DNA of 64,000 bases from an uncultured Bacteroidales bacterium (lineage in GTDB: Bacteria; Bacteroidota; Bacteroidia; Bacteroidales; FEN-979), in contig CAILVF010000087.1 in assembly GCA_903837605.1 (NCBI GenBank), positions 1-64,000 on the forward strand. The letters are read 5' to 3'. The position numbers and the translations under genes are program-made. Below are positions 19,639 to 27,488 of this stretch, one piece after another (within the stretch, counting starts at the first letter, position 1; each line of letters starts with the position of its first letter). A model generated the notes under the pieces. It ran no database searches and was not told the DNA's origin. It saw only the letters and a list, made by a program, of their open reading frames with translations.

Positions 19639-21563
19639 CAGAGAATAATATTAAAAAACAAAATCAGAATGATTCCGATGATCATGAAAAACAGGTACAC
19701 CCCAACATTCCCGGCCTGGAGGTAACGAATGATGTTGCTGAATTTAATGACCGTGTTACCCGTGCCGTCAACGATGCGGTCAATGAACTTAACCTCGACG
19801 AACCGGTGCAGTGCACCGGAAAGCCATAATGCCGGGCGAACGAAGATGGCATCATATATTTCATCTACATAGAATTTATTTTCAGCCAATCTAATGAACA
19901 CATTCTTTGATCCTGCATCCTGCATCCCGTTTCCCGTTTCCCGTTTCCCGTTTCCCGTTTCCAGCATCCCGAACTTCCGGTAAGCTCTGAATGCCATCAG
20001 CAACACAAGAAAGATTACCAAAACGATATTGAACCATTCCCTTTTTTCCGGGACAAGCAGGTGCTGAACCTGGTTGAGCTTTAAAGCATCCGCGAATACC
20101 GGGGCCAGGAATTCCTTAAGTATCCCTTTCCCTCCCATGAGTTCAGGGATGTTCAGGAAACCGCCTGAAAATGCAAGAACTGCAAGTATGAGCAGGGGAA
20201 GGGTCATTACTGCAGGGGATTCGTGCAGATGTGTTTTCTGATGTTCACTACCGCGGAAACTCCCGAAAAAAGTGAGATATAAAAGGCGGAACATGTAGAA
20301 GGCAGTCATCATGGTTACAGCCACTGCGATAATCCACATCGATTGCCCTGCGCTGAACACCCCGGCAAGGATCTCGTCCTTGGAAAAGAAACCTGAAAGC
20401 GGGGGCAATCCGGCTATAGCCAGTGTGCCGACCAGGAAAGTCCAGAATGTTTTTGGCAATGCATTCTTCAGTCCGCCCATTTTGCGAATGTCCTGTTCCC
20501 CTTCCATGGCGTGGATCACGCTGCCTGCCCCCAGGAAAAGCAGGGCTTTGAAGAAAGCATGTGTCATGAGATGGAACATGGCGCCCGTAAAAGCCCCGAC
20601 GCTGAGGGCAAGGAACATATACCCCAGCTGGCTGATCGTTGAATAAGCCAGCACCTTTTTAATATCGTTCTGGAAGATGGCTATGGCCGCCGCAAGAAAC
20701 ATGGTTGCAAGAGATGTAATTCCTATGATTTCCATTGTCGCAGGTGCAAGAACGTAAAGCACCGATGACCGTGCTACCATGTAAACACCGGCAGTGACCA
20801 TGGTTGCAGCATGGATGAGGGCAGATACCGGGGTAGGACCGGCCATTGCATCAGGGAGCCAGGTATACAGTGGGATCTGGGCGCTCTTGCCAACAGCTCC
20901 TACAAACAGCAGAAGGGTAATGGCAATCATGGTTCCCGAACCGGGAGCCATGGTCTTCGCAATGTCGAAGACGTTTATATAATTGAAACTCTTGAAGTTT
21001 AAAAAGATCAGGAATATCCCCAGGAGGAATCCCAGGTCGCCAATGCGGTTCATGATAAACGCCTTCTTTGCCGCATTGTTGAACTGCTGGTTTTTAAACC
21101 AGAAACCGATCAGCAGGTATGAACAAAGCCCCACCCCTTCCCATCCTATGAACATCACTGCATAATTCGCGCCCATCACGAGGATCAGCATGAAAAAAAT
21201 GAACAGGTTCATATAGGCGAAGAAACGGTTGAAGCCTTCGTCATGCGACATATACCCTGTTGAATATACATGTATGATAAACCCTACACCTGTGATGATC
21301 AGCATCATCAGTATTGAGAGTGGATCGATAAGGAAATCAAACCCCACCATGAAGCCGCTGAAGGAGAGCCAGGGGAATAAATGAATATTGAATATTGAAT
21401 ATCGAATGTTGAACAGGAGGATGATCGACAGAATAAACGAAAGAAATGTTGTGCCAGGGCCGAGGATGGAAGCAACACGCTTTGGAATGCTGCGATAACC
21501 AAGGCCCAGGATGATGAATCCCAGAAGCGGTAAAAGAGGAATTAATGTTATCAATATCTTCAT
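19638..21563 (-). CDS. nuoL: NADH-quinone oxidoreductase subunit L carrying two repeat-derived inserts
   Basis: This is the distal proton-pumping subunit of complex I, with the long lateral helix. The 641-residue product shows the family blocks FIGWEGVGLCSYLLIGFW, PLYTWLPDAMAGPTPVSALI and YSTISQLGYMFLAL. Two segments are encoded by 7-bp arrays. Near the N-terminus, FNIRYSIFNIH lies in the loop before the third helix region. Near the C-terminus, ETGNGKRETGNGMQDAGS lies in the linker before the last conserved segment (FYVDEIYDAIFV). Both are in frame and in loops, so the protein is probably functional. Confidence 0.95.
   Translation of the reverse strand: MKILITLIPLLPLLGFIILGLGYRSIPKRVASILGPGTTFLSFILSIILLFNIRYSIFNIHLFPWLSFSGFMVGFDFLIDPLSILMMLIITGVGFIIHVYSTGYMSHDEGFNRFFAYMNLFIFFMLILVMGANYAVMFIGWEGVGLCSYLLIGFWFKNQQFNNAAKKAFIMNRIGDLGFLLGIFLIFLNFKSFNYINVFDIAKTMAPGSGTMIAITLLLFVGAVGKSAQIPLYTWLPDAMAGPTPVSALIHAATMVTAGVYMVARSSVLYVLAPATMEIIGITSLATMFLAAAIAIFQNDIKKVLAYSTISQLGYMFLALSVGAFTGAMFHLMTHAFFKALLFLGAGSVIHAMEGEQDIRKMGGLKNALPKTFWTFLVGTLAIAGLPPLSGFFSKDEILAGVFSAGQSMWIIAVAVTMMTAFYMFRLLYLTFFGSFRGSEHQKTHLHESPAVMTLPLLILAVLAFSGGFLNIPELMGGKGILKEFLAPVFADALKLNQVQHLLVPEKREWFNIVLVIFLVLLMAFRAYRKFGMLETGNGKRETGNGMQDAGSKNVFIRLAENKFYVDEIYDAIFVRPALWLSGALHRFVEVKFIDRIVDGTGNTVIKFSNIIRYLQAGNVGVYLFFMIIGIILILFFNIIL
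19912..19974. repeat. 7-bp tandem array inside nuoL (CCTGCAT/CCCGTTT)
   Basis: Nine heptads in continuous register: CCTGCAT twice, CCCGTTT five times, CCAGCAT and CCCGAAC. The nuoL strand reads this as a seven-residue cycle (ETGNGKR) followed by MQDAG. Neither CCCGTTT nor CCTGCAT yields a stop in any of six frames. Heptads of the same two families occur in the ROK gene (35796-35886) and one of them in the isomerase gene (35329-35350). Confidence 0.92.
21383..21410. repeat. 7-bp tandem array inside nuoL (GAATATT family)
   Basis: Four heptads: GAATATT, GAATATT, GAATATC and GAATGTT. They are transcribed from the stop-free strand as part of the periplasmic-loop region of NuoL. The same heptads flank the four-helix-bundle gene at 21980-22021 and 22380-22449. 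Confidence 0.9.
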
Positions 21564-21587
21564 TTCCTATTTAATTGTAAGGAGCGA

Positions 21588-21649
21588 GCATTTTAAAAAA
21601 TCGGCCTTGGGTGCAGCGAAGCAAACCCCAGACGATTTTTTAAGAATGC
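21588..21649. other. Large hairpin in the nuoL-nuoK gap
   Basis: Arms GCATTTTAAAAAATCG (21588-21603) and CGATTTTTTAAGAATGC (21633-21649) pair with one bulge. Inside them, GGGTGC and GCAAACCC pair imperfectly around AGCGAA. The A/T-rich outer stem could act as a weak terminator or an mRNA processing or stability element that sets the NuoK:NuoL ratio. Function is unproven. Confidence 0.55.
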
Positions 21650-21656
21650 GAGCGAC

Positions 21657-21974
21657 TCACCATTTCAGTTTATTTAAAATATCAATATCTATCGAATGCG
21701 TCGTTTTGTAAATCAGCACAATGATCGCCAGGCCGATCGCCACTTCCGCAGCTGCGACCACCATGATAAAAAATACGAAGATCTGCCCTGCCGGATCGTT
21801 CGAGTAGGCCGAAAAGGCTGCGAGAAGCAGGTTGATGGAATTTATCATCAGCTCTATCGACATCAGGATCATAAGCGCATTCCTCTTGATCAGCACGCCT
21901 ATCACGCCGATGCAAAACAGCATGGAGCAGAACATCAGGTAGTAGCTTATCGGTATGGAGTTCAGGGCGTTCAT
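21657..21974 (-). CDS. nuoK: NADH-quinone oxidoreductase subunit K
   Basis: This is a small complex I membrane subunit (105 residues, three helices) that links NuoJ and NuoN in the proton path. It carries the two conserved membrane glutamates, in LMSIELMINSINLLL and AAAEVAIGLAI. Its ATG lies six bases from the left repeat array of the four-helix-bundle cassette, so its leader consists largely of repeat DNA. Confidence 0.96.
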   Translation of the reverse strand: MNALNSIPISYYLMFCSMLFCIGVIGVLIKRNALMILMSIELMINSINLLLAAFSAYSNDPAGQIFVFFIMVVAAAEVAIGLAIIVLIYKTTHSIDIDILNKLKW

Positions 21975-21979
21975 TTTTT

Positions 21980-22021
21980 GAATATCGAATGTCGAATATT
22001 GAATGTTGAATTAAGAATTAC
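21980..22021 (+). repeat. Left heptad array of the four-helix-bundle cassette
   Basis: Six 7-bp units in register: GAATATC, GAATGTC, GAATATT, GAATGTT, GAATTAA and GAATTAC. The last two encode, on the opposite strand, the final residues and stop of the four-helix-bundle gene. The array is inverted relative to the one at 22380-22449. Confidence 0.9.
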
Positions 22022-22391
22022 TAGATTTCCTTTTCTGAGCGGTTTGAAGACTTTTTACATATATTGAAATAAGTTCATTACATTCCATCAAACATTTTTC
22101 TAACAGTTCTGTATTTTTAGTAAATGGCTTTGCATTGATTATTTTCAACGCAATATGCGTCTCCCGAAGTTCTTTCAATCCAATTTTCATTTTATGCAGG
22201 AAATCACTGATGGATTCCGCGCCTTTTGCTTCTCCGTAATTCAGGGCAGGAGATAATCCTGACCTGATTATTTGTCCTGCAAGATATTTTCCTGCCTGCG
22301 AAGCAGGCATTGATTCAGCCAATGAAATAATCACAATCGAAAAATTGATCAGCCTTTCTTCCAGATCATATTTCCTCTTCTCATTCACCAT
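22011..22391 (-). CDS. Four-helix bundle protein (23S rRNA intervening-sequence protein family)
   Basis: This 126-residue protein fits the small four-helix-bundle family first seen in intervening sequences of 23S rRNA genes and common in Bacteroidota genomes, related to Avd of diversity-generating retroelements. Recognisable parts are DLEERLINFSIVIISLAESMP, the glycine-marked turn KYLAGQIIRSGLSPALNYGEA, and LKELRETHIALKII. The last part before the end is basic. No rRNA is nearby. The gene lies between nuoJ and nuoK, same strand. Both its ends are embedded in inverted 7-bp arrays: the first four codons and the stop are repeat units. The usual guess is nucleic-acid binding; its function is unknown. 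Confidence 0.85.
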   Translation of the reverse strand: MVNEKRKYDLEERLINFSIVIISLAESMPASQAGKYLAGQIIRSGLSPALNYGEAKGAESISDFLHKMKIGLKELRETHIALKIINAKPFTKNTELLEKCLMECNELISIYVKSLQTAQKRKSSNS

Positions 22392-22449
22392 TCGTCATAC
22401 ATTGTTCAACATTAGCCGTTCAACATTCAATATTCGATATTCAACATTC
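22380..22449 (-). repeat. Right heptad array of the four-helix-bundle cassette
   Basis: Ten consecutive 7-bp units in register, ending on the plus strand with AACATTC, AATATTC, GATATTC and AACATTC (minus sense GAATGTT, GAATATC, GAATATT). The first units overlap the first four codons of the four-helix-bundle gene. The final unit overlaps the nuoJ stop codon. It is the inverted counterpart of 21980-22021. Confidence 0.9.
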
Positions 22450-22948
22450 ATATTTGTTCTTTCTTCCCTAACAACACCGCCCCCACCATCGCTGTCAGGA
22501 ACAATATCGAAGAAACTTCAAACGGCAGCATATAATCTCTGTATAAAATCTTCCCCAGTTCCTTTACAAGGCCAATCTGAGTCTCCATCGGATGCTGCAC
22601 AAGGTGCAGGTCATAACCCCTGAAAACACCGATCAGCACCAGTCCCAGCATGGCCCCTGCCGTGATTGCCAATGCTTTCACCCAGATTGGTTTCGGGGAC
22701 CGCTCTTCCTTGTTCAGGTTCAGCAGCATCACGGTAAACAGGAACAGTACCATGATAGCGCCGGCATATACGATAATGTGCACAATGGCCAAAAACTGGG
22801 CGTTCAGCAGAATGTAATGACCTCCTATGGCGAAAAACGTCAGGGTCAGGTAGAGAACACTGTGAATCGGCTTCTTCGACAGAAGCACCATCACCCCGCT
22901 GTATAAAGCGAGGGCCGACAGGAAATAGAATATGTAGTTAGTGAACAT
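22448..22948 (-). CDS. nuoJ: NADH-quinone oxidoreductase subunit J
   Basis: This is a complex I membrane subunit of five helices, 166 residues. The pi-bulge helix region is HIIVYAGAIMVLFLFTVMLLN. Its start overlaps the nuoI stop by 11 bases. Its stop codon lies in the right heptad array of the inserted cassette (reading ATATGAATG), so the last codons may have been reshaped by the array. Confidence 0.95.
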   Translation of the reverse strand: MFTNYIFYFLSALALYSGVMVLLSKKPIHSVLYLTLTFFAIGGHYILLNAQFLAIVHIIVYAGAIMVLFLFTVMLLNLNKEERSPKPIWVKALAITAGAMLGLVLIGVFRGYDLHLVQHPMETQIGLVKELGKILYRDYMLPFEVSSILFLTAMVGAVLLGKKEQI

Positions 22949-23516
22949 TATGCTTCTGATTCTTATCTTTCTTAAACTCCAGTACTTCCTTTGTCTGACG
23001 CTTTGTTACATCTATCCTCTTTGCAGGATCGGCCGGCTCTACCAGCAGGTCTTTCCCGTAAATGAATTCATCCCTTTCATAACCGGCTTTCACAATTTCT
23101 TTTGTAAGGAATATCGCTTCCTTCGGACAAGCCTCTTCGCATAATCCGCAGAAAATGCACCTCAGCATATTGATCTCGTATGTCGAAGCATACTTCTCCT
23201 CCCTGTACAGGTTTTCCTCACCGGGTTGGCGTTCAGATGCAACCATGGTGATGGCTTCGGCCGGACAGGCCACAGCACATAACCCGCATGCGGTGCAGCG
23301 TTCCCTTCCCTCATCATCTCTTTTGAGAACATGCCTGCCACGGTAGATCTCCGAAAATTCACGTTTTTCCTCGGGATAACGAATGGTGGTCTTCTTTTTG
23401 AAAAGGTGGCCGAATGTGATCCACATGCCGCCCAGGATGGCAGGCAGATAGATCTTCTCCCAAAAAGACATCTTTTTGTTCGAAACAACCATGCTCCTTT
23501 TCGTCAACCCGCTCAT
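22938..23516 (-). CDS. nuoI: NADH-quinone oxidoreductase subunit I
   Basis: This subunit carries clusters N6a and N6b that lead electrons to N2. Two [4Fe-4S] motifs are present: CTACGLCAVACPAEAI and CIFCGLCEEACPKEAI. The start was set at the ATG five bases after the nuoH stop. The open frame extends further upstream, but that part overlaps nuoH and shows no family similarity. The product is then 192 residues. Confidence 0.95.
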   Translation of the reverse strand: MSGLTKRSMVVSNKKMSFWEKIYLPAILGGMWITFGHLFKKKTTIRYPEEKREFSEIYRGRHVLKRDDEGRERCTACGLCAVACPAEAITMVASERQPGEENLYREEKYASTYEINMLRCIFCGLCEEACPKEAIFLTKEIVKAGYERDEFIYGKDLLVEPADPAKRIDVTKRQTKEVLEFKKDKNQKHNVH

Positions 23517-23521
23517 GGCAA

Positions 23522-24544
23522 TTATTGGTTTAATAATATTACAACTCCTGTTATCAGTACATTCAAAATTGCCAGCGGGATCAGGGCTTTCCATCCCAGC
23601 CTCATCAGCTGGTCATAACGGAAACGAGGCAGTGTCCATCGTATCCACATGAATATGAACCCGAAAAAAGTGATCTTGGCAAACAAAATCAGGAAGCTTA
23701 CAAAGGCAAAGACATTGGGGGAAAGACCCAGCCTGTCGATGAAGGGAAAATGATATCCGCCCAGGAACAAAGTGGCCATTACCGCCCCTGAAATGAACAT
23801 ATTGATATATTCGGAAAAAAGGTAGAATCCAAGTTTCATACTGCTGTATTCGGTATGATAGCCGCCAACGAGCTCTGTTTCGCATTCAGGCAGGTCGAAA
23901 GGGGAACGGTTGGTTTCAGCAAAAGCGCAGATGAGGAAAATAAGGAAGCCGAGGGGCTGGTACCAGATGTTCCAGTTGAAGCCCTGCTGCTGGTTTACAA
24001 TATCCCTCATGCTCAGCGAGCCGGTCATCATTACAATTGTGATAATTGACAAACTCATGGCCAGCTCATAACTGATCATTTGCGAAGATGCACGAACGGC
24101 GCCAAGCAATGCGTATTTGTTGTTCGAGGCCCATCCTCCTATCATGATACCGTAGACACCAATGGAAACGATCGCAAAAATATAAAGTATGCCAATGTTC
24201 ACATCGGCCATCTGGAGGCTGAAAACCTGTCCGTTGATAACGATGTCGGGCCCCCAGGGGATGACGGCGCTGGTAAGGCATGCGATGAGCATGGTCAGCG
24301 AAGGCCCGAGTATATAAAGGAATTTATCGGCTGTGTTGGGCATGAACTCTTCCTTGAAGAACAGTTTGATGCCGTCGGCCAGCGGCTGAAACAATCCCCA
24401 TGGGCCTGCCCTGTCGGGGCCAAGCCGGTCCTGGAAAAAGCCGGCGACCTTGCGCTCGATCAATGTTGAATACATTGCAACCACGAGGCTCAGCAGCAAA
24501 ACGGCCGAGGCGAGCAGGATCTTAAATATTAGCATTGTGCCCAT
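23522..24544 (-). CDS. nuoH: NADH-quinone oxidoreductase subunit H
   Basis: This membrane subunit forms much of the quinone chamber where the peripheral and membrane arms meet. It has 340 residues and eight to nine helices. Family blocks include ERKVAGFFQDRLGPDRAG, the charged loop with FAETNRSPFDLPECETELVGGYHTEY and the terminal RFRYDQLMRLGWK. Its ATG overlaps the nuoG stop (TAATG). A second ATG three codons in is also possible. Confidence 0.96.
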   Translation of the reverse strand: MGTMLIFKILLASAVLLLSLVVAMYSTLIERKVAGFFQDRLGPDRAGPWGLFQPLADGIKLFFKEEFMPNTADKFLYILGPSLTMLIACLTSAVIPWGPDIVINGQVFSLQMADVNIGILYIFAIVSIGVYGIMIGGWASNNKYALLGAVRASSQMISYELAMSLSIITIVMMTGSLSMRDIVNQQQGFNWNIWYQPLGFLIFLICAFAETNRSPFDLPECETELVGGYHTEYSSMKLGFYLFSEYINMFISGAVMATLFLGGYHFPFIDRLGLSPNVFAFVSFLILFAKITFFGFIFMWIRWTLPRFRYDQLMRLGWKALIPLAILNVLITGVVILLNQ

Positions 24545-25512
24545 TATTCCTGTGGTTCTGTTGTACCTTCAATGGGATGGATGATAGATCCCTTTTTCAG
24601 GTGTTCGTAATGATTACCGCTGATTACCGATTGCCGTTTGATCTTGCGCTCACCTTCGATAACCCAGTCATTAATATCTTTTTTTTCAAACCTGCATTCG
24701 TTGCAGATAAATTCTTCCACTTCCCCGAACTGGTCTTTACGTCCTGTGATCCGGTAGATCTCGTTTCCGAACATCCATGCCGTGACCCTGCCTCCGCATT
24801 TGCTGCATTCACGATGGGCATTCATGGGATTTAAGAACCATACCCTGCTTTTAAAGCGGAAAGTACGGTCAGTAAGAGCTCCCACGGGACAAACATCTAT
24901 CATATTTCCCGAAAAATCGCTGTCGATGGCAGTCTGGATAAATGTGCTTATCTCCATGGTATCCCCGCGATACAGCATGCCGTGGGCGCGTTTTTTGGTG
25001 AGCTGTTCGGCAGCCAGGACGCAGCGGTAACAATGAATGCAACGGTTCATGTGAAGTTTTATCAGCTTACCGATATCCACAACAGGGTACTCTCTCCTGG
25101 GTTCAACAGTGCTGGTCTCTTCCATTCCGAAACCAAAGCTGAGGTCCTGTAAGTCGCATTCACCGGCCTGGTCGCATACCGGGCAATCGAGCGGATGGTT
25201 GATCAGCAGGAATTCAACCACGCCTTTGCGGGCTTCCTGCACTTCCTCCGAAATAGTGTTTTCAACCACCATCCCGTCCTGGACCGGCGTGCTGCATGAA
25301 GCCACCAGCTTGGGCATGGGCCTGGTGTCTTTGGCGGAACCTTTGACAACCTTCACCAGGCAACTCCTGCACTTCCCCCCGCTTCCTTTAAGCTTGCTGT
25401 AGTAACACATTGCCGGAGGCACGACTTTGCCTCCTATCATGCGCGCAGCCTGGAGGATGGTGGTGCCCTCTTCAACCCGGATCTCGATGTTATCTATGGT
25501 TACTTTTAACAT
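24544..25512 (-). CDS. nuoG: NADH-quinone oxidoreductase subunit G, short form
   Basis: This peripheral-arm subunit carries several FeS clusters. The 322-residue product holds the N-terminal [2Fe-2S] ferredoxin domain (MCYYSKLKGSGGKCRSC with a later Cys), the His/Cys cluster motif HPLDCPVCDQAGECDLQ, and the [4Fe-4S] domain with CIHCYRC and CPVGAL. It lacks the long molybdopterin-oxidoreductase-like C-terminal domain of the approximately 900-residue E. coli protein. I recall this short form as usual for Bacteroidota, and gene order is intact, so it is not called a pseudogene. A late CSKCGG...CNEC set may bind zinc or a further cluster. Confidence 0.94.
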   Translation of the reverse strand: MLKVTIDNIEIRVEEGTTILQAARMIGGKVVPPAMCYYSKLKGSGGKCRSCLVKVVKGSAKDTRPMPKLVASCSTPVQDGMVVENTISEEVQEARKGVVEFLLINHPLDCPVCDQAGECDLQDLSFGFGMEETSTVEPRREYPVVDIGKLIKLHMNRCIHCYRCVLAAEQLTKKRAHGMLYRGDTMEISTFIQTAIDSDFSGNMIDVCPVGALTDRTFRFKSRVWFLNPMNAHRECSKCGGRVTAWMFGNEIYRITGRKDQFGEVEEFICNECRFEKKDINDWVIEGERKIKRQSVISGNHYEHLKKGSIIHPIEGTTEPQE

Positions 25513-25516
25513 TGGG

Positions 25517-26800
25517 TCATTTTATATGCGCCTCAAACTCCCCCCTGAAATGCCTTATCGCGCTGGCGACAGGCCAGGCTGCGGCATCCCCGAGCGGACA
25601 AATAGTATTCCCTTCAATATTTTTTGCAACCCTGACCAGCAGGTCTATATCGCTCATACGGCCTTTCCCGTGCTCGATGCGGTAAAGGATCCTTTCCATC
25701 CACCCTGTTCCTTCCCGGCAGGGCGAACACTGTCCGCATGACTCATGCCTGTAAAACCTTGTCAGGTTCCAGGTATTCCTCACGATACAGGCATCTTCGT
25801 CATATACGATAAAACCCCCGGATCCCAGCATGCTCCCGCTCTCAAACCCGCCTTCGGCAAGGGATTCGTAAGTAAGCAGCCTTGCTTCCCCCCTTGAAGT
25901 GTTAAGGATCAGGTCGGCCGGCAAAATGGGAACGGATGATCCGCCGGGTATTACAGCCTTGAGCATCTTTCCGTTTTTAATTCCACCGCAGTACTCATCC
26001 GAATAAATAAAATCCTCAACCGGCAACCCCATCTCAATCTCGTAAACCCCGGGTTTGTTGATATTTCCGCAGGCCGACATCAGCTTGGTGCCGGTGCTTT
26101 TTCCAAACCCCAGTTTTGAATACGTCTCGCCTCCCATGCCTATGACAGGGGCAACGGCAGCGAGCGTTTCAACATTGTTGACCACGGTCGGACAATCGTA
26201 AAGGCCTTTGTATGCCGGGAATGGCGGCTTGATCCTGGGGTTCCCGCGCTTGCCTTCGAGGGATTCGAGAAGGGCCGTTTCTTCCCCGCAAATATAAGCC
26301 CCGGCACCGGGATGGACATAGATCTCAAGCGAGAAGTCTGTTCCCAGTATCTTCTCACCCAGGTAATTATTTTTCTTTGCTTCGCGGATGGCTGTTTCCA
26401 GTATGCCCACCAGGTATTTGAACTCTCCCCTGATGTAAATGTAACAGGTCCTGACACCAAGCGCATAGCTGGATAAAATAAGGCCTTCGATAAGCAGGTG
26501 GGGCAGCTTCTCCATGAGGTAACGGTCCTTGAAGGTGCCGGGCTCGCTCTCATCGGCATTGCATACGAGGTAACGGGGTCTGGTTGATTTCCTGTCGAGA
26601 AAACTCCATTTGAGCCCTGTGGGGAAGCCTGCGCCCCCCCGGCCGCGAAGCCCCGATTTGATCACCTCCTGCTGTACCTGCGCAGGGGTCATCTCCAGCA
26701 AGCCCTTGCCGGCCGCATTGTAGCCGCCATGAGCCCGGTAGACCCCGAAGGCCCGGATACCCGGTATATTGGCCTTATCTAGGAGAATTGCTCTGCCCAT
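25517..26800 (-). CDS. nuoF: NADH-quinone oxidoreductase subunit F
   Basis: This subunit binds NADH and FMN and passes electrons to cluster N3. The 427-residue product contains the glycine-rich NADH/FMN stretch GRGGAGFPTGLKWSF, the FMN-binding region around CNADESEPGTFKDR, and the N3 ligands ESCGQCSPCREG plus CPLGDAAAWP. Its ATG lies 22 bases inside the nuoE gene, implying coupled translation. Confidence 0.97.
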   Translation of the reverse strand: MGRAILLDKANIPGIRAFGVYRAHGGYNAAGKGLLEMTPAQVQQEVIKSGLRGRGGAGFPTGLKWSFLDRKSTRPRYLVCNADESEPGTFKDRYLMEKLPHLLIEGLILSSYALGVRTCYIYIRGEFKYLVGILETAIREAKKNNYLGEKILGTDFSLEIYVHPGAGAYICGEETALLESLEGKRGNPRIKPPFPAYKGLYDCPTVVNNVETLAAVAPVIGMGGETYSKLGFGKSTGTKLMSACGNINKPGVYEIEMGLPVEDFIYSDEYCGGIKNGKMLKAVIPGGSSVPILPADLILNTSRGEARLLTYESLAEGGFESGSMLGSGGFIVYDEDACIVRNTWNLTRFYRHESCGQCSPCREGTGWMERILYRIEHGKGRMSDIDLLVRVAKNIEGNTICPLGDAAAWPVASAIRHFRGEFEAHIK

Positions 26801-27357
26801 CCTTTTGACGATCCTTCTTCTTCAGTTTTTTGCCTCAGGTCTTCTATCACCTTCTCAACCTGTTTGGCTGTCATATGTTCATAAAATTCAGTGTTGACCT
26901 GCATTGACGGGCCGCTTCCGCATGCGCCGAGACATTCGACTTCTTTCAGGGTGAACATCCCGTCGGGGGTGGTTTCGCCTGTGTCGATGTGAAGATAATC
27001 CTTAATATGCTGCAACACTTCTTCGCCTCCACAGATCGCACACGGACCAGTATGGCAAACCTCAAGTACGTATTTTCCCACTTGCTCAAGATAAAACATT
27101 GAATAAAATGTAGCCACCTCGTAAACCTCCATCGGATTGAGGTTCAGAAGCAAAGCCACATAATCCATAACGTCAACACTCAGATAACCCCCAAGCTCTT
27201 CCTGGGCAATATGCAGTACCGGCAACAAAGCCGATTTCTGCCTGCCTTCAGGATAACGGCTTATAAGGGAGTTGACTTTCTCCAGCGTTTTGCCGGAAAA
27301 TGCAACAGATTTGTTCTCCCTTACGAACAGATGATGTTTTATCTTATTATCCTGCAT
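26779..27357 (-). CDS. nuoE: NADH-quinone oxidoreductase subunit E
   Basis: This thioredoxin-fold subunit carries the [2Fe-2S] cluster N1a, with ligands in CHTGPC and CLGACGSGP. It is 192 residues and includes the conserved ATFYSMFYL segment. Its ATG (within GGATGCAGGAT, like the CCTGCAT heptad family) directly abuts the 8-bp array, so the untranslated leader of nuoE is made entirely of repeats. Confidence 0.95.
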   Translation of the reverse strand: MQDNKIKHHLFVRENKSVAFSGKTLEKVNSLISRYPEGRQKSALLPVLHIAQEELGGYLSVDVMDYVALLLNLNPMEVYEVATFYSMFYLEQVGKYVLEVCHTGPCAICGGEEVLQHIKDYLHIDTGETTPDGMFTLKEVECLGACGSGPSMQVNTEFYEHMTAKQVEKVIEDLRQKTEEEGSSKGWAEQFS

Positions 27358-27484
27358 CCAATTATCCTATTCCAGTTATCCAGTAATCCAGTTATCCAGT
27401 AATCCAGTAATCCAGTTATCCAATTATCCAGCTATCCAGTAATCCAGTAATCCATTAATCCAGTTATCCAGTTATCCAGTTATC
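27356..27484. repeat. 8-bp tandem array filling the nuoE-nuoD gap
   Basis: About fifteen units of ATCCAGTT or ATCCAGTA, with a few variants such as ATCCAATT, occupy the whole gap from the nuoE start codon to five bases before the nuoD stop. The last codons of nuoD contain AACTGGAT, the same unit on the transcript strand. On that strand the cycle includes TAA, so the array cannot be coding there. It is related to the array at 1-142. Confidence 0.95.
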
Positions 27485-27488
27485 TCCT

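Noticed and set aside
19912-19974. Assembly error in the middle of nuoL
   Set aside because: The frame stays open on both sides and a same-family array occurs in frame in a second gene, so a real insert is more likely.
22011-22391. Presence of a 23S rRNA intervening sequence
   Set aside because: The protein belongs to that family, but no rRNA sequence surrounds it; the flanks are nuo genes and heptad arrays.
24544-25512. NuoG as a truncated pseudogene
   Set aside because: Short NuoG without the C-terminal domain is, as far as I recall, the regular form in Bacteroidota; all cluster motifs are present and gene junctions are tight.
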